Below, piece by piece: positions 18,101-26,424 of a DNA stretch of 64,000 nt. Position numbers and translations under genes: made by a program. Position 1 is the first letter of the stretch; each line of letters opens with the position of its first letter. Where the stretch lies: positions 643,501-707,500 of the forward strand of contig NZ_CP076443.1 in assembly GCF_018866345.1 (NCBI RefSeq), read 5' to 3'. The notes beneath the pieces were generated by a model. It was not told where the DNA came from. It did not search any database and was given only the letters and a program-made list of their open reading frames with translations. This DNA comes from Gemella sp. zg-570 (GTDB lineage: Bacteria; Bacillota; Bacilli; Staphylococcales; Gemellaceae).

Positions 18101-19823
18101 TTCTATAGTAAGAAGTGAAATTTCAAGAAATAATAAGCAGATAAGTTTAATAATTTTTCTTGGTTTGATTTCTGCTGTTTCAAGCGTAGCCCTTATGTTT
18201 GTATCTGGTTACTTGATAAGTAAATCATCTTTAAGGATAGGAAATATTTTATTGTTACAAGTTCCTACGGTTTTAACCAGAACTTTTTCATTATCCCAAT
18301 CAGTATTTTCTTATGTTCAAAGATTATTTAGTCATAATTTAGTACTAAAAATTATAGAAAAAATGAGAAGTAGGGTTTATTCTATTTTAGAACCCATGTC
18401 ATTAAAATTAAAAAAAGAATATAAATCAGGAGATTTACTGGGATTAATTGCTGAAGATATCGACCATTTGCAAAATATCTATTTAAAAAGTATATTTCCT
18501 AGCATAATTTCTTTGCTATTATATACTATATTTATTACTATGATGTTTGGATATGATGCTAATTATGCTATGCTAGCTCTTATTTTCGGAATTTTTATCA
18601 TTTTTGTTATACCATTTTTATCACTACTATTTACTAAAAAAAATCTACATGTAATGAAAAAATCTAAACATGACCTATATAGAGATTTTACAAATGCTAT
18701 TTTTGGTATAACGGATTTAGTATCTGCGGGGAAAGTTGATAAATTAATTTCAGATTATTCTAGCAAGGAAAAATTACTCTTAAAGAAAGAACATAAAATA
18801 AAAATATTTATTCACTTTAGAGAAATATTTATTCAATTTTTTGCTGCTTTAATTGCAGTATTTATGATTTATTCATGCCGTAATATGATGATTAATGATG
18901 TTATTAGTAATGTTTATATTGCTTCTTTTTGTATGGTTAGTTTATCAGTTTTAGCCGTAGTTACAATGGTAGGAGATGCCGTTTCTCAAATTCCAGCATA
19001 TCAAATATCTATCGACAGGGTAAAAGATTTTTATAAAAATGAAAAAGAAAATAGTGATAAAATTAATTTTGAAGATGTAGATTATGAAAATATTATAGAA
19101 ATAGATAATTTAAGCTTTTCTTACGATAAGAGTTCAAAAGTTTTGGATAATATTTCTCTTAATATAAAAAAAGGAGAAAAAGTAGCTATATTAGGGCGTA
19201 GTGGTGTAGGAAAATCTACATTAATAAAATTATTAACAGGAACTTACAATAATTATGAAGGTCAAATAAAAGTTTTTGGTAATAAACCAAATGAAGAATT
19301 ACTTGGCAATAAAATATCCATGCTTAGTCAAAAACCTTACTTGTTTGATATGACAATTAAAGAAAATATCGAACTTGCAGTTCTTAATTCTGATATTGAT
19401 ACTGAAATTTTGAATAAACAAATTGATGAAAGTCTTGATAAATCAAAAATAAAAGATTTAATTTATAGTTTGCCAGAAAAAATAAATACAAGTGTTTATG
19501 AAACTGGCTCAAGATTTTCTGGTGGAGAAAGACAAAGAATAGCATTCGCTAGAACTTTGATACAGGAAAATGAAGTTTTATTTTTAGATGAGCCAACCGT
19601 TGGACTGGATCCTAAAACAGAAACTGAATTATTAAAAACTATTTTTGAAAATTCAAAAGAAAAAACAATTTTATGGATTACTCATCATCTAAATTCAATA
19701 GAAGAAATGGATAGAATAATTTTCTTAAAAGATGGAAAGATAGAACTTGATGGTAGTCATGATTATCTCTATAAAAATAGTGATAAGTATCGTAATTTAT
19801 ATGATATGGATATGGGATATTAA
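18087..19823 (+). CDS. cydC: Thiol reductant ABC exporter, CydC-type subunit
   Basis: The second half of the CydDC exporter, 578 residues: six membrane helices, Walker A GRSGVGKST, Q-loop SQKPYLF, signature FSGGERQRIAFARTL, Walker B LFLDEPTVGLD and the switch THHLNS. Its N-terminus (SAVSSVALMFVSGYLISKSS) is CydC-like. CAGGAGG precedes the ATG inside cydD. It is the last gene of the operon and is followed by a strong terminator. Confidence 0.92.
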   Translation: MKVNNSIVRSEISRNNKQISLIIFLGLISAVSSVALMFVSGYLISKSSLRIGNILLLQVPTVLTRTFSLSQSVFSYVQRLFSHNLVLKIIEKMRSRVYSILEPMSLKLKKEYKSGDLLGLIAEDIDHLQNIYLKSIFPSIISLLLYTIFITMMFGYDANYAMLALIFGIFIIFVIPFLSLLFTKKNLHVMKKSKHDLYRDFTNAIFGITDLVSAGKVDKLISDYSSKEKLLLKKEHKIKIFIHFREIFIQFFAALIAVFMIYSCRNMMINDVISNVYIASFCMVSLSVLAVVTMVGDAVSQIPAYQISIDRVKDFYKNEKENSDKINFEDVDYENIIEIDNLSFSYDKSSKVLDNISLNIKKGEKVAILGRSGVGKSTLIKLLTGTYNNYEGQIKVFGNKPNEELLGNKISMLSQKPYLFDMTIKENIELAVLNSDIDTEILNKQIDESLDKSKIKDLIYSLPEKINTSVYETGSRFSGGERQRIAFARTLIQENEVLFLDEPTVGLDPKTETELLKTIFENSKEKTILWITHHLNSIEEMDRIIFLKDGKIELDGSHDYLYKNSDKYRNLYDMDMGY

Positions 19824-19828
19824 TATAA

Positions 19829-19863
19829 GGCTAGAGTCAATTTATTGACTCTAGCTATTTTTA
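19829..19863 (+). terminator. cydABDC operon terminator
   Basis: An 11-bp perfect stem GCTAGAGTCAA / TTGACTCTAGC with loop TTTA, then TATTTTTAT. Confidence 0.85.
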
Positions 19864-19906
19864 TGTTATTATTTTAAAGTGATAAAATAAATATAAAGAG
19901 GTTTTT

Positions 19907-20680
19907 ATGAGAGTTCTACTTTTTTGTAGATATGACGGAAGTAATTATTTTGGATTTCAAATTCAACCAAATCATATAACAGTTCAGGAAGTAATAGAAA
20001 AAAGTTTAAAGAAAATTCACAAAGGAAATGATGTTAAAATTCACATGAGCGGTCGAACAGATAGTGGTGTTCACGCCTATATTCAACCTATACATTTTGA
20101 CACTTATTTAAATATAAATGAATCAGGGTGGGTTGATTCTGTCAATGCTTACTTGCCAAAAGACGTTAGAATATTAGGAGCTAAAATTGTTGATGATAAT
20201 TTTCATGTTAGATTTAATAGTCTTGCAAAAACATACGAATACAGACTATGTATTTCTAAAAATGTTGACCCTTTTTTAGCTAACTATGTTGGACATTTCC
20301 CATATAATTTTGATTATAACAAAGCTGAAGAGTGCTTAAATTTATTTTTGGGAACTCACGACTTCACTTCCTTTTGTTCTAAAAATAGTAGTATAGAAAA
20401 TAAAATAAGAACAATAACTAATTTTACTATAAAAAAAGAAGGGGATATTGTTATTTTTGAAATAAGTGGAGATGGTTTTTTATATAATATGGTTAGGATA
20501 ATAATAGGAACTATAATTAATGTAGCTAATAATAAATATCCTAAAGAATATATTGTTGATATATTAAAAGCAAAAGATAGAAGTTTAGCTGGGAAAAGAG
20601 CAGAAGCTAGTGGACTATTCTTAAAAAAAGTGGAATATGATAATGAAAATATTAATAAATTTATAGATACATTAGTTTAA
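19907..20680 (+). CDS. truA: tRNA pseudouridine(38-40) synthase TruA
   Basis: Isomerises uridines 38-40 of tRNA anticodon arms. The 257 residues start RVLLFCRYDGSNYFGFQIQP and carry the catalytic aspartate motif GRTDSGVHA, then SLAKTYEYRL, GTHDFTSFCS and the C-terminal GDGFLYNMVRIIIGT. AAGAGG precedes the ATG. Its own extended -10 (TGATAAAAT at 19880-19888) is likely, since a terminator separates it from cydC. Confidence 0.96.
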   Translation: MRVLLFCRYDGSNYFGFQIQPNHITVQEVIEKSLKKIHKGNDVKIHMSGRTDSGVHAYIQPIHFDTYLNINESGWVDSVNAYLPKDVRILGAKIVDDNFHVRFNSLAKTYEYRLCISKNVDPFLANYVGHFPYNFDYNKAEECLNLFLGTHDFTSFCSKNSSIENKIRTITNFTIKKEGDIVIFEISGDGFLYNMVRIIIGTIINVANNKYPKEYIVDILKAKDRSLAGKRAEASGLFLKKVEYDNENINKFIDTLV

Positions 20681-20712
20681 AATGAAAAATATAAAAAAAT
20701 AACTAAAAAACT

Positions 20713-20741
20713 TTGTTTTTATTTAAGAAAAGTGTTATAAT
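20713..20741 (+). promoter_or_regulatory. Promoter for ezrA
   Basis: TTGTTT at 20713-20718, a 17-base spacer, and TATAAT at 20736-20741, 45 bases before the ezrA start. Confidence 0.65.
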
Positions 20742-20786
20742 TTCATTAATAATGTATTTATAAAAAATAATAGTGGAGGTTTTAAT

Positions 20787-22487
20787 ATGGTATATGTTTA
20801 TTCTATTATTTTCATAGCGATTATAGTAGGAATTGCTTATTTATTTATAATAAAAAATAGAAAAAAGCAGGATTTGTTACCTTTGTTTGAAACTAAAGAT
20901 AATTTAGAAAGAGAAACTTTATCTGATGAGTTAAGAGAAGTAAAGAATCTTAATATGGCAGGTAAAGCACAAGTTTTATATGACGGTTGGGAAAGTTCTT
21001 GGTATGAAATACAAAGTATTGATATAGATGAATTAGATAAAGATTTATATCTTGCAGATAGTTATATAGATAAATTCAATTTTAAAAAAGCAGATGAAAT
21101 AATTTTCAACTGTGGAGAATCGGTATCTAAAATCAAAGAAAAAATCTCTACTATAAGAAAAGAAATAAAAGAATTATCTGAAATAGAACCTAAAAATAAA
21201 GAAAAATATGAAGAGATAGTTCAAGAATATAAAGAAATGAATAGGGAATTGTTGGCAAAAAGACACCAATACGGAGGTGCTGCTGATAATTTTGAACAAG
21301 AGATTAAAAATTTAGCTCCTAAGTTAGATGAATTTAAAAATTTAACAGCAAGTGGAAAATACATAGAAGCAAAAGAACAACTTGATATTATTAATGATGA
21401 ACTCTTGAATTTAAAAGAAAAAATGACTATTCTACCAGAAGTGTTGAAAGAAATCGAGAAAACAACGCCTACACAAATACAAACTCTTAGACTAAATGTA
21501 GAGCAAATGGAAAAAAAAGGATTTAAATTATCGCATTTAGAAATTCCTAATAAGATTGAAAGTTGTGTTTGGCAATTAAATGATGCTCGAGAAAAAATTA
21601 AATCTGGAAATATTGATTTGGTAGAATCTATACTAGATGGTATATATGATATTATAGAAGAAGTTTCTAATAATCTAAAAAAAGAACTTGAATATAAAAA
21701 GTATGTAGAAGAAAACTATTCTGATGTTACTAATAAAATAAAAGTACAGGATAAGTTAAATGAGGCTCTATATAATAATATACAAGAAATAAAAAATAGG
21801 TATCAAATCTATTCACAAGATGAAGAAATGATTGCTAGAAATTTTGAATCGATAAGTAATATAATAGATGATAAATATGAGATAGATGTTTATATCGGCA
21901 ATCAGCCTAAATTAAATTATAAAGATTTAAAAAATAAAATTCATGCACTATTAGAAGAAATAGAAAAAATAGAAGATGAACAAACAGCTTATTCTAGGTA
22001 TCTTACAAGTCTTAGAGAAGAAGAATTATCAGCTAGAGAAAAATTAAATTATATAAATCAAGAAAAAGAAGTTGTTAAACGTAAATTATCTAATTCTAGA
22101 GTTCCAGGTTTTAGTGATAGATTTGTTGTTTTATACAAAGAAGTAAGGGATAGTTATAAGTATGCACTTGAAGAACTTAAAAAAGAACCAATGAACATAG
22201 ATTTGGTAAAAGAAGCAGTTGAAGAAGTTGAAGAATCATTGAATGTTTATAAATCTGAAGTTGATAATATTCTTACAGATATAGAATTAGTAGAAAAACT
22301 AATAAGATATACAAATAGATATAGAAAAGATAATATTGAATTACATAAACAATTAACAATAGCAGAACAATATTATAAAGAATATAGATATAACAAAACA
22401 TTAGACATTATAAAAAATTCTCTTGATAAAATAGAATTAGGAGCCTATGAAAGGATAAAAGAAACCGTTAAAAATAAAAAGTTGTAA
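20787..22487 (+). CDS. ezrA: Septation ring formation regulator EzrA
   Basis: Membrane-anchored cytoplasmic protein that binds FtsZ and limits Z-ring formation to midcell. The 566 residues have one N-terminal membrane helix (about 3-23), a basic stop-transfer, then almost entirely spectrin-like coiled coils rich in E and K. Length and topology match EzrA of Bacillus and Staphylococcus. GTGGAGG precedes the ATG. It is monocistronic, with its own promoter and a terminator shared with nfu. Confidence 0.95.
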   Translation: MVYVYSIIFIAIIVGIAYLFIIKNRKKQDLLPLFETKDNLERETLSDELREVKNLNMAGKAQVLYDGWESSWYEIQSIDIDELDKDLYLADSYIDKFNFKKADEIIFNCGESVSKIKEKISTIRKEIKELSEIEPKNKEKYEEIVQEYKEMNRELLAKRHQYGGAADNFEQEIKNLAPKLDEFKNLTASGKYIEAKEQLDIINDELLNLKEKMTILPEVLKEIEKTTPTQIQTLRLNVEQMEKKGFKLSHLEIPNKIESCVWQLNDAREKIKSGNIDLVESILDGIYDIIEEVSNNLKKELEYKKYVEENYSDVTNKIKVQDKLNEALYNNIQEIKNRYQIYSQDEEMIARNFESISNIIDDKYEIDVYIGNQPKLNYKDLKNKIHALLEEIEKIEDEQTAYSRYLTSLREEELSAREKLNYINQEKEVVKRKLSNSRVPGFSDRFVVLYKEVRDSYKYALEELKKEPMNIDLVKEAVEEVEESLNVYKSEVDNILTDIELVEKLIRYTNRYRKDNIELHKQLTIAEQYYKEYRYNKTLDIIKNSLDKIELGAYERIKETVKNKKL

Positions 22488-22509
22488 CTAATATTAGTTA
22501 CAACTTTTT
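22476..22509. terminator. Bidirectional terminator between ezrA and nfu
   Basis: A 34-base perfect palindrome with T runs on both sides; the nfu stop codon overlaps its right edge and the ezrA stop its left arm, so both genes are packed against the hairpin. Confidence 0.9.
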
Positions 22510-22765
22510 ATTTTATGATTTGAAAATTAATATTAATAACTTTTTTCACCTCTGGTATTTTTCTAACCAAGCTTGCCTCGATAGCATGTTCCATAGTCAG
22601 ATGTGCTATTGGGCAACTTGCACATTCTCCTAGCATTCTAACTTTAACAGTACCATTTTTAAAATTTAAAAATTCGATGCTTCCATTATCTTTTTCTAAT
22701 TTTGGTTTTAATTTTTCAATTTCTAATTTTATTTTATTTATTATTTCTAAATCATTATTAAGCAT
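22508..22765 (-). CDS. nfu: NifU-like Fe-S scaffold/carrier (Nfu domain)
   Basis: An 85-residue Nfu domain with the cluster-binding motif GECASCPIA and the following helix TMEHAIEASL. Nfu proteins receive and transfer 4Fe-4S clusters. It is the counterpart of Bacillus YutI, and its divergent neighbours (an IscA-like protein and an NDH-2) correspond to the yutM and yutJ neighbourhood, supporting a shared Fe-S/respiratory role. The gene is divergent from the IscA-like gene across a 116-base gap. Confidence 0.92.
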   Translation of the reverse strand: MLNNDLEIINKIKLEIEKLKPKLEKDNGSIEFLNFKNGTVKVRMLGECASCPIAHLTMEHAIEASLVRKIPEVKKVININFQIIK

Positions 22766-22809
22766 AGTATTCTCTTTTCCAAAAATTTTATAAAATTATA
22801 ATTTTTTTT

Positions 22810-22852
22810 AAGCGTTATACTATCATTTTACTATAAAAAGCGTTATAATAAT
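22810..22852. repeat. Direct repeat AAGCGTTATA in divergent promoter region
   Basis: AAGCGTTATA occurs at 22810 and 22838, 28 bases apart, in the gap between nfu (minus) and the IscA-like gene (plus). The second copy supplies the TATAAT -10 (22844-22849) for the plus gene. It may be a duplicated promoter or an operator pair. Confidence 0.5.
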
Positions 22853-22881
22853 AGCATAAAGAAAAAAGAGGGAAAAATTTA

Positions 22882-23247
22882 ATGGTTTCAGAAAAAATAA
22901 ATCTAGTTCATATAACAGAAGTTGCCATAGAAAAATTTAAAACAATGCTTTTAGATGCAGGTGATGAAAATCTGTACCTAAAATTATCTGTTGCAATTGA
23001 TGGTACACAAATGCATTATAATATTGATACAGTAGATACTGAACTGTCAGGAGATAAAATTTATAATTATAAGGACTTAAAAGTTTTAATCAATGAAGAT
23101 GATGAAGAATTATTAAGCGGGGCAGTTATTGATTATATTATCGACGATGAGGGAGAAAATATAATTATAGATAATCCTAATCTTATTCAATATGATGGGA
23201 GTGATGACGGTGGTTGCTGTGGTCGTGGATGTTGTTTCGGAAATTAG
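22882..23247 (+). CDS. A-type Fe-S carrier-like protein (HesB/IscA fold) with altered cysteines
   Basis: A 121-residue protein aligning by eye with Bacillus YutM: LVHITEVAIEKFKTML, the central VLINEDDEELLSGAVIDYI and NPNLIQYDG near the C-terminus. A-type carriers use one cysteine in a GGCSG loop and two in a C-terminal CGCG. Here the loop is VAIDGTQMHYNI with no cysteine, while the tail is GGCCGRGCCFGN with four cysteines. It may bind metal or cluster differently or serve another role. AGAGGG precedes the ATG. It lies beside nfu and an NDH-2. Confidence 0.75.
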   Translation: MVSEKINLVHITEVAIEKFKTMLLDAGDENLYLKLSVAIDGTQMHYNIDTVDTELSGDKIYNYKDLKVLINEDDEELLSGAVIDYIIDDEGENIIIDNPNLIQYDGSDDGGCCGRGCCFGN

Positions 23248-23257
23248 ACAAACAAAT

Positions 23258-23285
23258 AAAATATAAAATATAAAATATAAAAAAT
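23258..23285 (+). repeat. Short AT tandem repeat (about four ATAAAAT units)
   Basis: Three to four near-identical 7-base ATAAAAT units just upstream of the NDH-2 ribosome site; probably simple AT low-complexity sequence. Confidence 0.5.
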
Positions 23286-23305
23286 TAATATAAGGAGAAA
23301 ATAAA

Positions 23306-24508
23306 ATGAAAAATATTGTTATTTTAGGAGCAGGATACGGAGGACTAACTACTCTTAAAGGTTTAAAAAAAGTTATTAAAAGTGGGGAGGCTAAAGTTAC
23401 TTTAGTAAATAAAAATTCATATCATTATGATAGTGTTAATTTACATGAAGTTTCTGCTGGTAACATTTCAAGTAGTGAAATATGTATAGAGATAAAAGAT
23501 ATCTTAGAAACTGGTGTAAACTTTTTACAAGATGAAGTAGTTAAAATTGATACTGATAAAAAGTTAGTTCATACAAAAACTAAAGAGTTAGCTTATGATA
23601 TTTTAGTTGTGGGATTAGGATTTGAATCAAACACATTTGGCATAGAAGGTATGTTAGATAATTCTATGCCTATTACAGATATTAAAGCTGCTGAAAAAAT
23701 TTCTAAAAAAATAGAAGAAAATTTCAAAAAATATGCAGAGTCAACAGAAAAAGATGAAAAAGATATTTCTATAATTGTTGGAGGTACTGGGCTTGCTGGT
23801 ATAGAATTTTTAGCAGAACTAGTAGATAGAAGAAAAGTATTATGTAAGAAATATGGAATTGATGAAAAATTAGTAAAAATATATGGTTTAGATGCAGCAC
23901 CTGTTTTACTTCCAATGTTCGATAAAGAATATAGCGATTATGCTAGAAAATATTTGGAAGATAGAGGAGTAGAAATTATTTTAGGAGCAGGTATTAAGGG
24001 TTCAACACCAGATAGCTTTATAATTGAAGTTGAAGGAGAAAGAAAAGAACTTAAGGCCTCTACGCTAGTATGGACTGCTGGAGTTAAGGGAAGTAGAATT
24101 ATGGACGAAACTTTCCCAGAATTAGCTAAAAACGGTCGCTTAGTAACAACACAAGAACTAACAGTTCCAGGATTAGAAGAAGTTTATATAGTAGGTGATT
24201 GTGCAGCGTTTATAGAAGAAGGACAATCAAGACCTTATCCACCTACAGCACAAATAGCAAATCAAATGGGTGAATATGTATCTAATCATATCTTAAATAG
24301 ACTAAGGGGAACAAGCTCAACTAATTTCAAATATATTAATCGTGGCGTTGTTTGCTCTCTGGGTTCTAAAGATGCAATAGCTTCAGTTTTTGGAAAATTT
24401 AAGTATAAAGGCTTTCTTGCCTCAAAAACTAAAAAACTTATTGAAGCAAAATCTATAAATCAATGTACTAATTTAAAGACAGCAATAAGAAGTCAAAGAA
24501 TTTTATAA
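23306..24508 (+). CDS. ndh: Type II NADH:quinone oxidoreductase-like FAD protein
   Basis: A 400-residue two-Rossmann flavoprotein: FAD site ILGAGYGGLTTLKGL at the N-terminus, NKNSYHYDSVNLHEVSAG typical of NDH-2, the second dinucleotide site IIVGGTGLAGIEF near 155, STLVWTAGV, and VYIVGDCAAF followed by PPTAQIANQMG. The C-terminus is basic and amphipathic, consistent with peripheral membrane binding. It is the likely non-proton-pumping NADH dehydrogenase feeding cytochrome bd. AAGGAG precedes the ATG. It resembles Bacillus YutJ by position. Confidence 0.9.
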   Translation: MKNIVILGAGYGGLTTLKGLKKVIKSGEAKVTLVNKNSYHYDSVNLHEVSAGNISSSEICIEIKDILETGVNFLQDEVVKIDTDKKLVHTKTKELAYDILVVGLGFESNTFGIEGMLDNSMPITDIKAAEKISKKIEENFKKYAESTEKDEKDISIIVGGTGLAGIEFLAELVDRRKVLCKKYGIDEKLVKIYGLDAAPVLLPMFDKEYSDYARKYLEDRGVEIILGAGIKGSTPDSFIIEVEGERKELKASTLVWTAGVKGSRIMDETFPELAKNGRLVTTQELTVPGLEEVYIVGDCAAFIEEGQSRPYPPTAQIANQMGEYVSNHILNRLRGTSSTNFKYINRGVVCSLGSKDAIASVFGKFKYKGFLASKTKKLIEAKSINQCTNLKTAIRSQRIL

Positions 24509-24511
24509 TCA

Positions 24512-24543
24512 AAAAAGAGAGTTTATTTCTAAACTCTCTTTTT
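24512..24543 (+). terminator. ndh terminator
   Basis: A 14-bp perfect stem AAAAAGAGAGTTTA / TAAACTCTCTTTTT around TTTC, ending in T residues. Confidence 0.85.
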
Positions 24544-24557
24544 AATTTGTGCATTAA

Positions 24558-24586
24558 TTGAAAAAATAATATGTTTGTGATAATAT
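24558..24586 (+). promoter_or_regulatory. Promoter for the fusion enzyme-rpoY-rnjA transcript
   Basis: TTGAAA at 24558-24563, a 17-base spacer ending in TGA, and TAATAT at 24581-24586: an extended -10 promoter 38 bases before the ATG. Confidence 0.7.
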
Positions 24587-24624
24587 AGAATTTAGGAAAA
24601 TTTATAATAAAATAATTTGGTGAT

Positions 24625-26202
24625 ATGATGATATATAAAATTGCAAATACAAAAGAAGAATATGAACAAATATTTAAATTAAATTATGAAACTTTTGTAA
24701 ACGAAATACCTCAGCATGAAAAAAATGAAGATGAAATATTAATTGATAAATTTCATGATAATAACATATATATTATAGCAAAAAAAGGTTCTGAAGTTAT
24801 TGGGATGATATCTTTGTGTGATAAGCGTCCTTTTTCTTTAGATCAAAAAGTTAATGGAATTGAAAAACATTATAAGGGGGATTTTAATAAACCAATAGAA
24901 ATAAGATTATTATCTATTAAAAATGAATATAGAAAAACAAAAGTATTTTTTTCTCTTGTAGAAAGAGTTTTTAGTTATACTATTCAAAATTCTTACGACA
25001 TAATATTCATTTCAGGAACTATTCGTCAAGAAAAATTATATAACCACATAGGTTTTAAAAGATTTTATGATAATGTAGGAACTAAAGATGCAGAATATAT
25101 ACCTATGTTTTTAAATCTAAAAGAAAGTGATAGTAAAGTTCTAAAAAAATTATCTAATTATAAGACTATTAACTATCTTCCAGGCCCAGTAGATTTGTCA
25201 AATGAAGTGCTAGAAAAACTTCACAAAAAATTATATTCGCATAGAAGTAAAGAATTTGTGAATCTTGCTGAAAATACAGTAGAAAAATTAAAAAGAATAT
25301 TGTCAGTAAAGAATGTTACAATACTTCACGGTTCTGGAACTTTGGCAAATGAATCAATATTTGCACAATTAACAGAGAGAAAACTAGGCAAGGGTATAAT
25401 ACTTGCTAATGGAGAATTTGGGAAAAGGCTTATAAATCAGGCTAAAAGACATGATTTATATTTTGAAACTTATTCTGTTGATTTTGGAGAAAGTTTTGAC
25501 TTAGATTATTTACTAAATGAAATTAAAAATAATAACTATAAATATATCTATCTTGTCCATCATGAAACAAGTGTGGGAATATTAAATAATTTACATGAAA
25601 TAACAGATATTGCTAGAGAAAATAATTTAGTAATTGCTGTTGATGCTATTTCTGCAGCAGGAGCAATAAAATATGATTATAGTAATGTGGATTATGTTGC
25701 CTGTTCTTCAGGTAAGGCTTTATGTTCTGTTGCTGGACTAGCAATAGTAGGTCATAATACTGAATTGTTGGATTTATCTTCAGAGAGTTTATATCTTGAC
25801 TTAAGTTATGCCAATAAAAATTTATCGATACCCTTTACCCAACCATCATTATTAATGGAATCTCTTAATATGGCTTTGGATAATTTTAAAAATGATAATG
25901 TTTATTTTGATATTTTAAAAAGATATAAGTATATGAAAGATAAGTTGGAAAAAATAAATTTATCAATAATGAAGGTAAAAGAATCAGAGCAATCCCCTAT
26001 AATTATAACAGTTATCATTCCTAATAATATTTCATCTAAAAATATTGGGGATTCTCTGGCTATTAATAACATTTTTATACATTATAATAGTAAATATTTA
26101 GTTGAAAAAAATTTATTACAATTTTCTTTTATAAATAAATATACAAATTTTGAAGAAATAGACTACACAGTAGATATATTAAACGAAATGATAGGAGAAT
26201 AA
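24625..26202 (+). CDS. GNAT acyltransferase-class V aminotransferase fusion
   Basis: A 525-residue two-domain protein. Residues 1-165 look like a GNAT acyltransferase of the autoinducer-synthase/N-acyl amino acid synthase type (YETFVNEIPQHEKNEDE, EVIGMISLCDKRPF, IEIRLLSIKNEYRKTKV, LYNHIGFKRF). Residues 180-525 are a fold-type I aminotransferase of class V (serine/alanine-glyoxylate type): NYLPGPVDLS, SHRSKEF, HGSGTLANES, VHHETSVGI, VDAISAAGAIKYD, and SSGKALCSVAGLA with PLP lysine K364. The two activities suggest making and acylating an amino compound; substrates are unknown. It is followed three bases later by rpoY, so it likely shares their transcript. Confidence 0.8.
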   Translation: MMIYKIANTKEEYEQIFKLNYETFVNEIPQHEKNEDEILIDKFHDNNIYIIAKKGSEVIGMISLCDKRPFSLDQKVNGIEKHYKGDFNKPIEIRLLSIKNEYRKTKVFFSLVERVFSYTIQNSYDIIFISGTIRQEKLYNHIGFKRFYDNVGTKDAEYIPMFLNLKESDSKVLKKLSNYKTINYLPGPVDLSNEVLEKLHKKLYSHRSKEFVNLAENTVEKLKRILSVKNVTILHGSGTLANESIFAQLTERKLGKGIILANGEFGKRLINQAKRHDLYFETYSVDFGESFDLDYLLNEIKNNNYKYIYLVHHETSVGILNNLHEITDIARENNLVIAVDAISAAGAIKYDYSNVDYVACSSGKALCSVAGLAIVGHNTELLDLSSESLYLDLSYANKNLSIPFTQPSLLMESLNMALDNFKNDNVYFDILKRYKYMKDKLEKINLSIMKVKESEQSPIIITVIIPNNISSKNIGDSLAINNIFIHYNSKYLVEKNLLQFSFINKYTNFEEIDYTVDILNEMIGE

Positions 26203-26205
26203 ATT

Positions 26206-26424
26206 ATGCAAGTATTTAAAGTTTTTTATCAAGAAAATGCAAAAGAAATACCAGTAAGAGAAAATACAAAAACAATTTATGTGGAAGCTGAAAATATACC
26301 AGAAGTATTAAAATTTTTAGAAAATAGAAATTTTAATATTGAGTTTGTACAAGAACTTAGTCCAGCACATCTTGAATTTGAAAAAAAATCAGATAATTTT
26401 AAATTGGAGAAAGTAAATGGATAG
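26206..26424 (+). CDS. rpoY: RNA polymerase epsilon subunit RpoY
   Basis: A 72-residue protein of the DUF1447/YkzG family, a small Firmicute RNA polymerase subunit. It begins [19 protein letters not shown] and includes [19 protein letters not shown] and [11 protein letters not shown], all family-typical. Its place immediately upstream of rnjA, which it overlaps by eight bases, is the conserved arrangement. ATAGGAG precedes the ATG. Confidence 0.93.
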   Translation: MQVFKVFYQENAKEIPVRENTKTIYVEAENIPEVLKFLENRNFNIEFVQELSPAHLEFEKKSDNFKLEKVNG

